Assembly: GCA_032464575.1 (NCBI GenBank)
Contig: JAWDKM010000002.1
Span: forward strand, 248,001 to 312,000
DNA length: 64,000 nt
From: Pontivivens sp032464575
GTDB taxonomy: Bacteria; Pseudomonadota; Alphaproteobacteria; Rhodobacterales; Rhodobacteraceae
Direction of reading: 5' to 3'
The notes under the pieces: model-generated
Told to the model about the DNA's origin: nothing
The model's database searches: none
The model's input: only the letters and a program-made list of their open reading frames with translations
Part shown: positions 16,020 to 24,512 of the stretch, piece after piece
Layout of the letters: each line of letters starts with the position of its first letter
Numbering within the stretch: position 1 is the first letter of the stretch
Position numbers and translations under genes: made by a program

Positions 16020-18596
16020 ATGTCGCGATATAACGCCCGCGTCACCGAGCCCAAATGGCAACAGGTCTGGGCCCGATCCCGTGTCTTTTCGGCAACTCGG
16101 GACGTCGCGAAGCCGAAATACTACGTGCTGGAGATGTTCCCGTACCCGTCCGGCCGCATTCACATAGGCCATGTGCGGAACTACACAATTGGCGACGTGA
16201 TCGCGCGCTACAAGAAAGTGCGCGGTTTCAACGTCCTGCATCCCATGGGATGGGACGCCTTCGGGATGCCGGCCGAGAACGCGGCGATGGACAAGGGCGT
16301 CCATCCGGGCGATTGGACCTACCAGAACATCGCCGACATGCGCGAGCAGATGCAGCCGTTGGGCTTCTCCCTCGACTGGGAGCGGGAATTCGCGACCTGC
16401 GATCCCGAATACTACGGCCAGCAGCAGGCGCTGTTTCTCGATTTCCTCGACGCCGGACTGATCGACCGCAAGAAATCGGTGGTGAACTGGGATCCCGTCG
16501 ACATGACCGTGCTCGCCAACGAGCAGGTGGAGGACGGGCGCGGCTGGCGCTCCGGCGCGCTGGTGGAGCGCAAGGAGCTCACCCAGTGGTTCTTCAAGAT
16601 CTCCGACATGGCCGACGAGTTGCTGGAGGCCATCGACACGCTGGAGGAGTGGCCGGAGAAGGTGCGCCTGATGCAGGCGAACTGGATCGGCAAGTCGCGC
16701 GGCCTGCAGTTCAGCTTCGAGTTCGCGAGCGGGCTGGATGGCTTCGAGGCGCTGGAGGTCTACACCACGCGCCCCGACACCCTGCTGGGCGCGAGCTTCG
16801 CCGCGATCTCCCCCGATCATCCGCTGGCCAGGGCGCTGGAGGAGCAGAAGGGCGACATCAAGGCCTTCAACGAGGAGTGCCGCCGCGGCGGGACCTCCGA
16901 AGAGGAGATCGAGAAGGCCGAGAAGCGCGGCATCGACACCGGGCTGACGGTCACCCATCCGCTCGACCCGGATTGGGAGCTGCCGGTCTGGATCGCGAAC
17001 TTCATCCTGATGGACTACGGCACCGGCGCAATCTTCGGCTGCCCGGCGCATGATCAGCGCGACCTCGACTTCGCACGGAAATACGGCCTGCCGGTGCAAG
17101 ATGTCTACATGCCGGTCGACGGCGATGGGCCGGTGGAGAACGACGCTTTCGTGCCGCCGAAGACCGAGAAGGTCCGCTATGTCCGCGGCTTCGCGGGCGA
17201 CGAGGTGCAGACCGGGGACGAGGGTGTCGCGGCCGCCATCGCCCATGCCGAGGCGAACGGCTACGGCACCGGCGTCACCAAGTATCGTCTCCGCGACTGG
17301 GGCCTGTCCCGCCAGCGCTACTGGGGCGCGCCGATCCCGATCGTCCATTGCGACGATTGTGGCCCCGTGCCGGAGAGGAAGGAGAACCTGCCCGTCGAGC
17401 TGCCGAAGGACGTGGACCTCTCCGTGCCCGGCAACCCGCTCGACCGGCATCCGACATGGCGCGACGTGCCCTGCCCCGCCTGCGGCAAGCCTGCTAAGCG
17501 CGAGACGGACACGATGGACACCTTCGTGGACTCGTCGTGGTACTTCGCCCGCTTCACCTCGCCCCATGCGGAGACCCCGACGGATCCGGAGGCGGCCGCC
17601 TACTGGATGAACGTCGATCAGTATATCGGCGGGGTGGAGCACGCGATCCTGCACCTGCTCTATTCCCGCTTCTTCGCGCGCGCCATGATCCGCACCGGCC
17701 ACCTACCGGAGGGTGCTGCGGAGCCGTTCAATGCGCTCTTCACGCAAGGCATGGTCACGCACGAGACCTACTCGACCAAGGACGCACAGGGCCGCACGGT
17801 CTGGCATGCACCGTCCGAGGTGGTCCGCACCGACAGCGGCGCGAAGCTGGAAGATGGCACGCCGGTCGAGATCGGCCCGGTCATAAAGATGTCGAAGTCG
17901 AAGAAGAACGTCGTCGACCCGATGGAGATCATCGACCAGTACGGTGCCGACACCGCCCGCTGGTTCGTCATGTCCGACAGCCCGCCGGAGCGGGACGTGG
18001 AGTGGACCGCCGCCGGCGCCGACGCCGCGTGGAAGCACCTGCAACGGGTGTGGCGCCTGGTCGCCGAGCTCGAGGATACTCCGCCCGCCGTTGATGTGAA
18101 GGACGGGGCGGGCGCGATCGCCCTGCGCCGCCTCACGCACCGGACCATCGCGGACGTGACCGCCTCGATCGAGGGGTTCTCCTTCAACAAGGGCGTCGCG
18201 AAGCTCTACGAACTGACCAACGCCGTCGCGAAGGCGAAGGGCGGTGCGGACGTGGCGCGGGCCAGGCGCGACGCGCTGACCGTCCTCGCCCAGCTCATGC
18301 AGCCGATCACACCGCACCTTGCCGAAGAGATGTGGGAGGCCCTGGGCGGCGACGGTCTGCTGATCGACGCGCCCTGGCCCGAGGCGGACGAGGCCTACCT
18401 GGTCGAGGACACCGTGCTGCTGCCGATCCAGATCAACGGCAAGAAACGCTCCGAGATCACGGTGGCCAAGGACGCCGACAAGGACACGGTGGAGGCCGCG
18501 GCGCTGGCGGACGAGGCCGTGCGGCGCGCACTCGACGGCAAGGCGCCCAAGAAGGTGATCGTCGTGCCCGGCCGGATCGTGAACCTTGTCGCCTGA
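16020..18596 (+). CDS. leuS: leucyl-tRNA synthetase
   Basis: 858-residue class Ia synthetase that charges tRNA-Leu. HIGH motif is HIGH at 48-51 in SGRIHIGHVRNYTIGD; KMSKS is IKMSKSKKNVVDP near residue 623. The editing domain is seen in TTRPDTLLGASFAAISPDHPL and the zinc-binding segment in CDDCGPVP with CPACGKP. C-terminal tRNA-binding residues end in KKVIVVPGRIVNLVA. Length is normal for bacterial LeuRS. Its last 11 nt overlap lptE. Confidence 0.97.
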   Translation: MSRYNARVTEPKWQQVWARSRVFSATRDVAKPKYYVLEMFPYPSGRIHIGHVRNYTIGDVIARYKKVRGFNVLHPMGWDAFGMPAENAAMDKGVHPGDWTYQNIADMREQMQPLGFSLDWEREFATCDPEYYGQQQALFLDFLDAGLIDRKKSVVNWDPVDMTVLANEQVEDGRGWRSGALVERKELTQWFFKISDMADELLEAIDTLEEWPEKVRLMQANWIGKSRGLQFSFEFASGLDGFEALEVYTTRPDTLLGASFAAISPDHPLARALEEQKGDIKAFNEECRRGGTSEEEIEKAEKRGIDTGLTVTHPLDPDWELPVWIANFILMDYGTGAIFGCPAHDQRDLDFARKYGLPVQDVYMPVDGDGPVENDAFVPPKTEKVRYVRGFAGDEVQTGDEGVAAAIAHAEANGYGTGVTKYRLRDWGLSRQRYWGAPIPIVHCDDCGPVPERKENLPVELPKDVDLSVPGNPLDRHPTWRDVPCPACGKPAKRETDTMDTFVDSSWYFARFTSPHAETPTDPEAAAYWMNVDQYIGGVEHAILHLLYSRFFARAMIRTGHLPEGAAEPFNALFTQGMVTHETYSTKDAQGRTVWHAPSEVVRTDSGAKLEDGTPVEIGPVIKMSKSKKNVVDPMEIIDQYGADTARWFVMSDSPPERDVEWTAAGADAAWKHLQRVWRLVAELEDTPPAVDVKDGAGAIALRRLTHRTIADVTASIEGFSFNKGVAKLYELTNAVAKAKGGADVARARRDALTVLAQLMQPITPHLAEEMWEALGGDGLLIDAPWPEADEAYLVEDTVLLPIQINGKKRSEITVAKDADKDTVEAAALADEAVRRALDGKAPKKVIVVPGRIVNLVA

Positions 18597-19107
18597 CCGG
18601 AGGCATATCCTCGCCCTGCTCGCACTCGCCCCCCTTGCAGGGTGCGGGTTCGAGCCGCTCTACGGGTCCAGTGCCTCCGGCGCCGAGTTGCAGAACCGGA
18701 TCCGAGTTGCCGATATCGGCGGGCGCGAGGGGTTCTTCCTGCGCGAGCGCCTGCTGCGCCGGTTCGGCACGCCCGCGCCGGACGCGCCGCTGGTGCTGGA
18801 CGTGACGCTCACGACCACCACCGAAGGGCTCGCCATCACGCAGGACGCCGACATCACGCGGATCAACCTGCGCGGCGAGGCGGTCTACAGCCTGCGCGCA
18901 CGCGGCAACCCCGAGGTGCTGCTGACCGATCGGCTGATCGGGAACGCGGGCTATTCGGCCCCCGCCACGTCTGACGACGAGGAACCCATCGCGTCGCCGC
19001 TCGCCGCACGGGTGGCGGAGCAGGACGCGCGCCAGCGGGTGGCGGAGTACCTCGCCGAGCAGATCGCAGACCGGGTGCTGATCGCCGCCGAACAGTTCGA
19101 GATATGA
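18586..19107 (+). CDS. lptE: LPS-assembly lipoprotein LptE
   Basis: 173-residue outer-membrane lipoprotein, partner and plug of LptD in LPS transport. Lipobox LAGC with C20, then GFEPLYGSSA, the usual alphaproteobacterial LptE opening. The start is a TTG inside the leuS 3' end; no better codon precedes the signal sequence. It overlaps holA by ATGA. The leuS-lptE-holA order is widely conserved in proteobacteria and supports the call, since the protein itself is divergent. Confidence 0.85.
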   Translation: MSPDRRHILALLALAPLAGCGFEPLYGSSASGAELQNRIRVADIGGREGFFLRERLLRRFGTPAPDAPLVLDVTLTTTTEGLAITQDADITRINLRGEAVYSLRARGNPEVLLTDRLIGNAGYSAPATSDDEEPIASPLAARVAEQDARQRVAEYLAEQIADRVLIAAEQFEI

Positions 19108-20126
19108 AGCTCGCGCCGCGCGACTGGCCTGCCTTTCTCAAGCGCCCCGACATCTCCAAGGCGGGGCTCCTCCTCTACGGACCCGATGCGATGCGGATCG
19201 CGGACCGGCGCAAGGCGCTGGTCGAGGCGCTGGTCGGTCCACAGGGGGCGGAGGAGATGCGGTTCGAGCGGATGGCCGCGAGCGAGTTGCGCGGCGATGC
19301 CGCCCGGCTGGCCGATGCGCTGAAGGCGCAGGGCTTCTTTCCCGGTCAGCGCGCGGTGCTGGTCGAGGATGCGACCGACAGCTTGGCCAAGGCGATCGCG
19401 CCCGCGCTGGAGGATTGGCGGGAGGGCGACGCGTTCCTCCTCGTCACCTCAGGTCAGCTCACCGCCCGCTCGGCCCTGCGCAAGCTCTTCGAAGGAGCAG
19501 GCAACGCCTATGCGCTCGCCATCTACGCCGACCCGCCGGGGCGGGAGGAGATCGAGGCGGCGATGGAGAAGGCCGGGGTGAAAGCCGCGGGCGACGCGAT
19601 GGCCGCCCTGACCGCGCTCGGGCGCACGCTCGAACCCGGTGACTTCGCACAGCTCCTCGAAAAGCTCGCGCTCTACAAGCGGGGCGACGGTGATCCGCTC
19701 GCAGTGGCGGAGATCGAGGCGCTCGCCCCCCAGACCGCCGACGACAACGTGGACGCGCTGGTCGCCGCGGTGGCGGACGGCGTCGTGCCGCGCATCGGCC
19801 TTGCCATGTCCCGGCTGGAGGCGCAGGGCGCCAACCCCACCACCATCTGCATCGGCACGACCCGCCATTTCCGCCAGCTTCACGCCGCGGCCGGCGCCGG
19901 TGGCCGGGCCGAGGAAGCGCTGCAACGCCTTCGCCCCCCGGTGTTCGGCCCGCGGCGCGATGCGATGGCCGCCCAGGTCCGCGCCTGGGGCCTGCCGCGG
20001 CTCGAACGCGCGCTGATGGCGCTGACCGAGACCGATCTTGCCCTGCGCGGCGGCAGCGGGGCACCGCCCATGCCGCTTCTGGAACGCGCCCTGATCCGCG
20101 TCGCCATGATGCGCCCCCGGACCTGA
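19104..20126 (+). CDS. holA: DNA polymerase III subunit delta
   Basis: 340-residue clamp-loader delta subunit, which opens the beta clamp. The N-terminal part (GLLLYGPDAMRIADRRKALVEAL) is the degenerate AAA+ nucleotide fold without a functional Walker A; later parts include QGFFPGQRAVLVEDATD and the C-terminal collar with PTTICIGTTRHFRQLHAA. Length is normal. Coupled to lptE by an ATGA overlap. Confidence 0.88.
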   Translation: MKLAPRDWPAFLKRPDISKAGLLLYGPDAMRIADRRKALVEALVGPQGAEEMRFERMAASELRGDAARLADALKAQGFFPGQRAVLVEDATDSLAKAIAPALEDWREGDAFLLVTSGQLTARSALRKLFEGAGNAYALAIYADPPGREEIEAAMEKAGVKAAGDAMAALTALGRTLEPGDFAQLLEKLALYKRGDGDPLAVAEIEALAPQTADDNVDALVAAVADGVVPRIGLAMSRLEAQGANPTTICIGTTRHFRQLHAAAGAGGRAEEALQRLRPPVFGPRRDAMAAQVRAWGLPRLERALMALTETDLALRGGSGAPPMPLLERALIRVAMMRPRT

Positions 20127-20136
20127 AGGAGAGCCC

Positions 20137-20748
20137 ATGACCTACACCGTGATCGGCAGCCCCACGAGCCGCGCCATGCGCGTGATGTGGGCTCTGGAGG
20201 AGCTGGGGCAGGACTACCAGATCAACCCCGCCTACCCCGCGACGCCGGAGGCCAAGAAGTACAACCCATCGGGGAAGATCCCGGCCCTGGTGGTCGACGA
20301 CAGCGTCATCACCGAGTCGATGGCCATCGTCCAGTTCCTCGCCGACCGCCATGGTGCGCTGACCGAGCCGGCGGGCACGCTGGAGCGGGCGGAGCAGGAC
20401 GCCCATGTCCACTTCCTGCTCGACCAGATGGACAGCGTGCTCTGGACCGCGTCCAAGCACACCTTCGTCCTGCCCGAAGAGCACCGCCACCGCCCGGTGA
20501 AGGATACCGCGCGCTACGAATGGGCGATCGCCGTCGAGCGGCTGGAGGAGCGGCTGGGCGGCGGCCCGTTCCTGATGGGCGAGACCTTCACCGTGGCCGA
20601 CATCCTCGCCGCACACTGCCTGAGCTGGGCCAGGGCCGCGAAGTTCGACGTCGCGAGCGAGGGCGTCACGGCCTACGGCAAGATGTGCCGCGCGCGCCCC
20701 GGCTTCCGCAACGCGCTGGAGCGGGCGGCCGCGCTAAAGGCGGGCTGA
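20137..20748 (+). CDS. glutathione S-transferase family protein
   Basis: 203-residue GST. The N-terminal thioredoxin-like domain has SPTSRAMRVMWALEELG, NPSGKIPALVVDD with the cis-Pro, and ESMAIVQFLAD with the Glu-Ser that binds glutathione; a helical C-terminal domain follows with FTVADILAAHCLSWA. It starts 10 nt after holA behind AAGGAG, so it is probably co-transcribed. Substrate unknown. Confidence 0.88.
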   Translation: MTYTVIGSPTSRAMRVMWALEELGQDYQINPAYPATPEAKKYNPSGKIPALVVDDSVITESMAIVQFLADRHGALTEPAGTLERAEQDAHVHFLLDQMDSVLWTASKHTFVLPEEHRHRPVKDTARYEWAIAVERLEERLGGGPFLMGETFTVADILAAHCLSWARAAKFDVASEGVTAYGKMCRARPGFRNALERAAALKAG

Positions 20749-20757
20749 GCACACGGC

Positions 20758-21285
20758 TCAGAACCGACGCCTGAGCCCGACGACCAGTGCGTTGGAGCCG
20801 TTGAACTCTCCGGTCAGGCCGAAGGCGTTCGACCGGTGGTGGATGCGGGTAATGATCTCCGCCTCACCCGGACCGTCGAACGCCGCTTCGGCCATCCAGT
20901 AGATGTTGAAGCGCTGCGCCCCGCCGTCGCGCTCGATCTCGAATTCGGGCTCGACATCGGTGATTGACGGGCCGACGCCGAAGGCGAGGCTGTCGAGCGG
21001 GCCGCGCCCAACATCGAGCCGGGCCGTGACGATGGCATTCGCCTCCCACACCTCCTGCTCGCCGAAATGGCGGACGATCTGGCCCTCCACCTCGAACACC
21101 GATCCGACGGGACGCGACAGGGCGAAGCCGACGAGGCCCGGCTCCTGGAAATCGACATTCGGCGGCCAGAGGACCTCCTGCCAGTCGTTGTCGGTCAGCA
21201 CGCCGCCGAAGACTGCGATGGAGGGACGATCGTCCGCATGACCGCCACCGGCAAGCATGAGGAGGACGAGGATCATACGGAACAT
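20758..21285 (-). CDS. PagL-like outer-membrane beta-barrel (possible lipid A 3-O-deacylase)
   Basis: 175-residue exported protein with signal peptide MFRMILVLLMLAGGGHA and a body of alternating strands ending in VVGLRRRF, a beta-barrel C-terminus with final Phe. The segment RIHHRSNAFGLTGEFNGSNALVVG resembles the last strands of PagL-type lipid A deacylases, where a His-x-Ser pair and a later Glu form the active site (HRS and GEF here). The Ser-to-Glu distance is 8 rather than 12, so activity is uncertain. Start set by the signal peptide and AAGGGG upstream. The final Phe and length fit a small barrel. Confidence 0.5.
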   Translation of the reverse strand: MFRMILVLLMLAGGGHADDRPSIAVFGGVLTDNDWQEVLWPPNVDFQEPGLVGFALSRPVGSVFEVEGQIVRHFGEQEVWEANAIVTARLDVGRGPLDSLAFGVGPSITDVEPEFEIERDGGAQRFNIYWMAEAAFDGPGEAEIITRIHHRSNAFGLTGEFNGSNALVVGLRRRF

Positions 21286-21450
21286 GGCACACCCCTTGAG
21301 ACTCCCACGAGAGGTGCGCGGGAAAGTTGCTTTCGAAAATGGCGATGAATTGCGTCGTGGCAATACGAGACGCGAAATTCGTCGCATCTGCACGCTCAAG
21401 CCTTGCATCGCCGGGGCGGAAGGGCGGTCGTCCCGCCCTCCCGCAAGACG

Positions 21451-22560
21451 TCAGATCATCTCGTCGAAGACCGGAACCGCGATGTCGCGCCGCGCGAAGT
21501 AGGCGGCGAAGGTCGAGGCGTTCCACTCCATCAGGCTGCTCTGGTAGGCGAGGAAGCTCTCGTTGATCCGGCGGCCGAGATCGTCATCCTCCGCCACCGA
21601 GGCGCGGACGCGGTACGCGACCTCGGCCAGTCGGTCAAAGACCTCCTCCGGCAGTTTGGTGGGTTGCGTGCCGAACTCCATCAGCATCTGGCTGAGCGCA
21701 TGGCCGTTGCCCGCGTAGTACTGCGAGCACGCGAGGCTGTTTTCCATTTCCGCCGCGGTCTCGATCACGGTTCGGTCGCGCGGGTCGAGCTGGTTCCACA
21801 GCTCAAGCCCGATGCCGAGACCCGACACCGTGCCCGGCTCCTGGAAGCCCGGGAAGATGTAGGTGGCCAGAAGCTTGGGAAAGCCGAAGGCGAGGTCGTC
21901 GTTCGGCCCGACCCATTCCAGCGCGTTGATCTCCCCGTCGAAGAGCGCGTCCACGATGGCACCCGCGGGCGTCGTCACCGTTTCGGCGCCCAACTCGCGC
22001 AGCACCGCACCGCCGAGGCCCGGGATCCGCATCGTGAGGTCGGAGAAGTCGTCGACGCTGCGGATCGGCTCGTTGAACCAGCCGCCCATCTGCACGCCGG
22101 TGCCGCCGCACGCGATGGTGCGTACACCGAAACGGGCGCCGAGTTCGTCCCACAGCTCCTGCCCCCCGCCGAAAGCGAGCCAGCCGTGCATCTCGGTCAT
22201 CAGCAGGCCCAGCGGCACCGAGGTGAAGAAGTTGAACGCCCGGTGCTTGCCCTGGAAGTAGTAGTCGGCCGAGTGGTACAGTTCCGCCCGTCCGTCGACC
22301 ACGGCGTCGTGCACGTCGAACGGCCCCACGAGTTCCCCGGCCGAGAACACCTCGACCTGGAGCCGACCCTCGGAGAGCTCGGTGATGTTCTGCGCCGAGC
22401 GCCGGGCGGACCCGTCGAGTATGGCCAGCGCGGACGGCCACGAGGTCACCATGCGCAATTGGCGCACGCCCTGCGCGTAGAGCGGCGTCGCCAGCGCCAC
22501 CGGTGCAGCCGCCGTGGTCCCCAGTGCGGTACGGCGGGAGATCTTGGTCATCTTCGTCAT
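21451..22560 (-). CDS. TRAP transporter substrate-binding protein (TakP-like)
   Basis: 369-residue periplasmic solute receptor of the DctP/TakP family. A twin-arginine-type signal (SRRTALGTTAAAPVALATPLYAQG) leads; then MVTSWPSALAILDG, AELYHSADYYFQGKH, GGWFNEPIRSVDDFSDLTMRI with the carboxylate-binding Arg, and ALEWVGPNDDLAFGFPKLA, a segment diagnostic of the 2-oxo-acid binding TakP group. The C-terminus makes a long helix. GAGGAGACG precedes the ATG. It follows the second receptor gene by 11 nt, but no DctQ or DctM membrane gene is in the window. Confidence 0.87.
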   Translation of the reverse strand: MTKMTKISRRTALGTTAAAPVALATPLYAQGVRQLRMVTSWPSALAILDGSARRSAQNITELSEGRLQVEVFSAGELVGPFDVHDAVVDGRAELYHSADYYFQGKHRAFNFFTSVPLGLLMTEMHGWLAFGGGQELWDELGARFGVRTIACGGTGVQMGGWFNEPIRSVDDFSDLTMRIPGLGGAVLRELGAETVTTPAGAIVDALFDGEINALEWVGPNDDLAFGFPKLLATYIFPGFQEPGTVSGLGIGLELWNQLDPRDRTVIETAAEMENSLACSQYYAGNGHALSQMLMEFGTQPTKLPEEVFDRLAEVAYRVRASVAEDDDLGRRINESFLAYQSSLMEWNASTFAAYFARRDIAVPVFDEMI

Positions 22561-22571
22561 CGTTCGTCTCC

Positions 22572-23633
22572 TCAGACCGGCCGGTTGCGGGCGCGGGCCT
22601 CGGTGAAGGCCGCCTCGCTCACGCGGGTCCAGTTCTGCACGGCGCGACCGAAGCGCGTGTAGGCGCGCCACGCGGCGCGGGCCTCGCCCTCCAGCGCATC
22701 CAGCGCCTCGTACTCCGCACGTGCCGCATCCATCATCGCGGTCCAGACCGACTGCGGCAGCGCGTCGACGATGACGTTCGCGTCGAGCCGCAGCCCCTGG
22801 TGCGCCAGCGCGTTGGCCTGCATCGCCCGCGCGTTCGCCCGGTAGGTCACCGCGGTGCTTGCGGCCCGCACCGCGCGCTGCGCCGCCTCGTCGAGACGGC
22901 CCCACGCGGCTTCCGACAGGTTCAAAGACACCGCGGCGCTCGGCCGCGTCGGCGCGTCGAGATAGAGATACGCCGGCGCGTTCTGCCGATCCTCGTACTG
23001 CTCGCCCAGCGGCCCGGTCTGCACGAGAGCCGCGCGCGCCGGAAAGCCCGCCTGCGCCGATGTCGGCAGCACAGTCGCGCCGAGGCGCGAGAAGACATTG
23101 GCCGCAAGACCGACCGCGGCCACCGTCTCTCCCGCGAAGGCGGACCCGTCGCCCAGTGCCGAGGAGGACCAGAGCGGCGTCGCCCCGGCATCGCCGACGA
23201 GGAACGGCACCTTGCCATGCGTCGCGGACAGCGCCGCCCAGACCTCGCCACCCGTGTCGGCGCGGATCCAGGCCTCCAGCTCACGCTCCATCAGGCCGCC
23301 GGGCACCGAGGAGAAGAGGCCGTAGGCAGGCGAAAGCTCGAACCAGAGATCCTCGGTCCCGAGGATCGCGTCCACTTCGCCGGTTTCGAGTTGAAGACGG
23401 ACATCGGCGGCCTCGCGCCCCGACAGGTCCTCGAAGGTGATCTGGACCGCACCGTCGGTCAGACCGTCCAGCCGCTCGGAAAAATCGGTTCCGATCGCGG
23501 CACGTCCCGTGTCGGCCCGGCCGAACACCGTCCCGACAACCAGCGTCTGCCGGGATTGTGCCTGAGCGGACGCCGCCGCGGTGACGGCGATACCCGCGCC
23601 GGCCGATCCGCGGATGAAGTCTCTTCTGTCCAT
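22572..23633 (-). CDS. TRAP transporter substrate-binding protein, divergent paralogue
   Basis: 353-residue exported protein distantly related to the downstream receptor. Twin-arginine signal MDRRDFIRGSAGAGIAVTAAASAQA. The TRAP receptor core is recognisable (LETGEVDAILGTEDLWFELSPAYGLFSSVPGG, LNLSEAAWGRLDEAAQRAVRAAS) but the ligand-site segments are degenerate, and the EWVGP motif of TakP is absent. It is first in the two-gene unit. It may bind a different ligand or assist the other receptor. ATG with GAGGGTTTC upstream was preferred over an ATG eight codons earlier. Confidence 0.7.
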   Translation of the reverse strand: MDRRDFIRGSAGAGIAVTAAASAQAQSRQTLVVGTVFGRADTGRAAIGTDFSERLDGLTDGAVQITFEDLSGREAADVRLQLETGEVDAILGTEDLWFELSPAYGLFSSVPGGLMERELEAWIRADTGGEVWAALSATHGKVPFLVGDAGATPLWSSSALGDGSAFAGETVAAVGLAANVFSRLGATVLPTSAQAGFPARAALVQTGPLGEQYEDRQNAPAYLYLDAPTRPSAAVSLNLSEAAWGRLDEAAQRAVRAASTAVTYRANARAMQANALAHQGLRLDANVIVDALPQSVWTAMMDAARAEYEALDALEGEARAAWRAYTRFGRAVQNWTRVSEAAFTEARARNRPV

Positions 23634-23738
23634 GAAACCCTCGTCTTCGTGCGTCATGTCTTCGCACCTGCAATAACGGCGGTGGATCAAATTTGACGTA
23701 CCATTAATGCCACTTCTGGACGTAATTCTGAATGTCAT

Positions 23739-24053
23739 ATGCAGAAAACTGATCGTGAATACCCGCTATGCGGGTTGTGTGGCCGCCCAATCCCGCCAGG
23801 GGCGAAGCAGAGCCTCCACCACCTCGTTCCCAAGCTGCGCGGCGGGAAGGGCGGGCCGACCGTGCTTCTCCACCAGATCTGCCACAACGAGATCCACTCC
23901 GTGCTCACCGAAAGCGAGCTTGCCCGCGAGTTCAACACGCTGGATCGCCTCCGCGCCCATCCGCATCTCGCCAAGTTCATCGCCTGGGTGTCGAAGCGTG
24001 AGCCCACCTTCCACTCCCGCACCGTGGGCGGTCATCGGAAGCGACGGCGGTAG
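23739..24053 (+). CDS. HNH endonuclease family protein
   Basis: 104-residue protein with an HNH nuclease core. CGLCGRPI supplies a first zinc Cys pair, SLHHLVPKLRGGKGG carries the catalytic His, and LLHQICHNEIHSVLTESELAREF holds the closing Asn/His and a Cys. The C-terminus is basic (RKRRR). Length is typical for stand-alone HNH proteins of this group, which are not tied to a known mobile element. It is divergent from the TRAP receptor unit. Target and role are unknown. Confidence 0.75.
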   Translation: MQKTDREYPLCGLCGRPIPPGAKQSLHHLVPKLRGGKGGPTVLLHQICHNEIHSVLTESELAREFNTLDRLRAHPHLAKFIAWVSKREPTFHSRTVGGHRKRRR

Positions 24054-24291
24054 AACCCTGCCGGCTGGCCGCCGATGTCCCGCAAGCATTCCGGCAGCGG
24101 CGGCGCAGGTTGAACGTGTAGAGAAGGCCCGGTCCCATCCGACTCGCGCCACATGCTGAACTCGAAGGCACACGGATGGTAACGGTCAGGCCTGATCGGG
24201 CAAAGGCTTCGGCATCATCCGGCTTTTAGGCAGGACCCCCGACACCGTTCGCGCGGTACGCGCCGCGACCCAGTGCCATTGCAGAGATGTC
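24054..24291. other. non-coding stretch, nothing recognised
   Basis: Together with the frameshift tail that follows, this is the longest stretch without a confident gene. I see no convincing ribosome site, tRNA, repeat or terminator in it. Several open frames cross it but none has coding-like third positions. Confidence 0.5.
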
Positions 24292-24356
24292 TTACTCCCC
24301 GGGGAACCGGCGGACCTGCTTTAGGCCGGTTTCGATGCGGCGCCCGTCTTCCAGCG

Positions 24357-24512
24357 TCAGGGTCGGTCGCCGATCGACCAGATCACTATGTCGATCACGG
24401 AAAGGACGGTGAGCAGCCACTGGTGGGCAAGAACACCCCCGATGATGGCAAAAAGGTAGATGCCGGACCGCCGCAACTGGCGGCGAGCACGGGTTACGTC
24501 AGGCCTCGCCAT
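24357..24512 (-). CDS. 51-residue membrane protein, possibly frameshifted
   Basis: Small protein starting MARPDVTRARRQLRRSG, a basic cytoplasmic end, then one or two hydrophobic stretches (IYLFAIIGGVLAH, LLTVLSVIDIVIWSIG) and a stop after GDRP. The ATG overlaps the SDR stop by 14 nt. Immediately past the stop the frame shifted by one base continues with strongly G+C-rich third positions as TLTLEDGRRIETGLKQVRR to a TAA at 24292, so a single lost base near 24360 may have cut a 73-residue protein. I do not recognise the family. Confidence 0.5.
   Translation of the reverse strand: MARPDVTRARRQLRRSGIYLFAIIGGVLAHQWLLTVLSVIDIVIWSIGDRP

Noticed and set aside
23735..24022. A 95-codon frame opposite the HNH gene
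   Set aside because: The HNH zinc and catalytic residues are on the + strand; the antisense frame has no motif.
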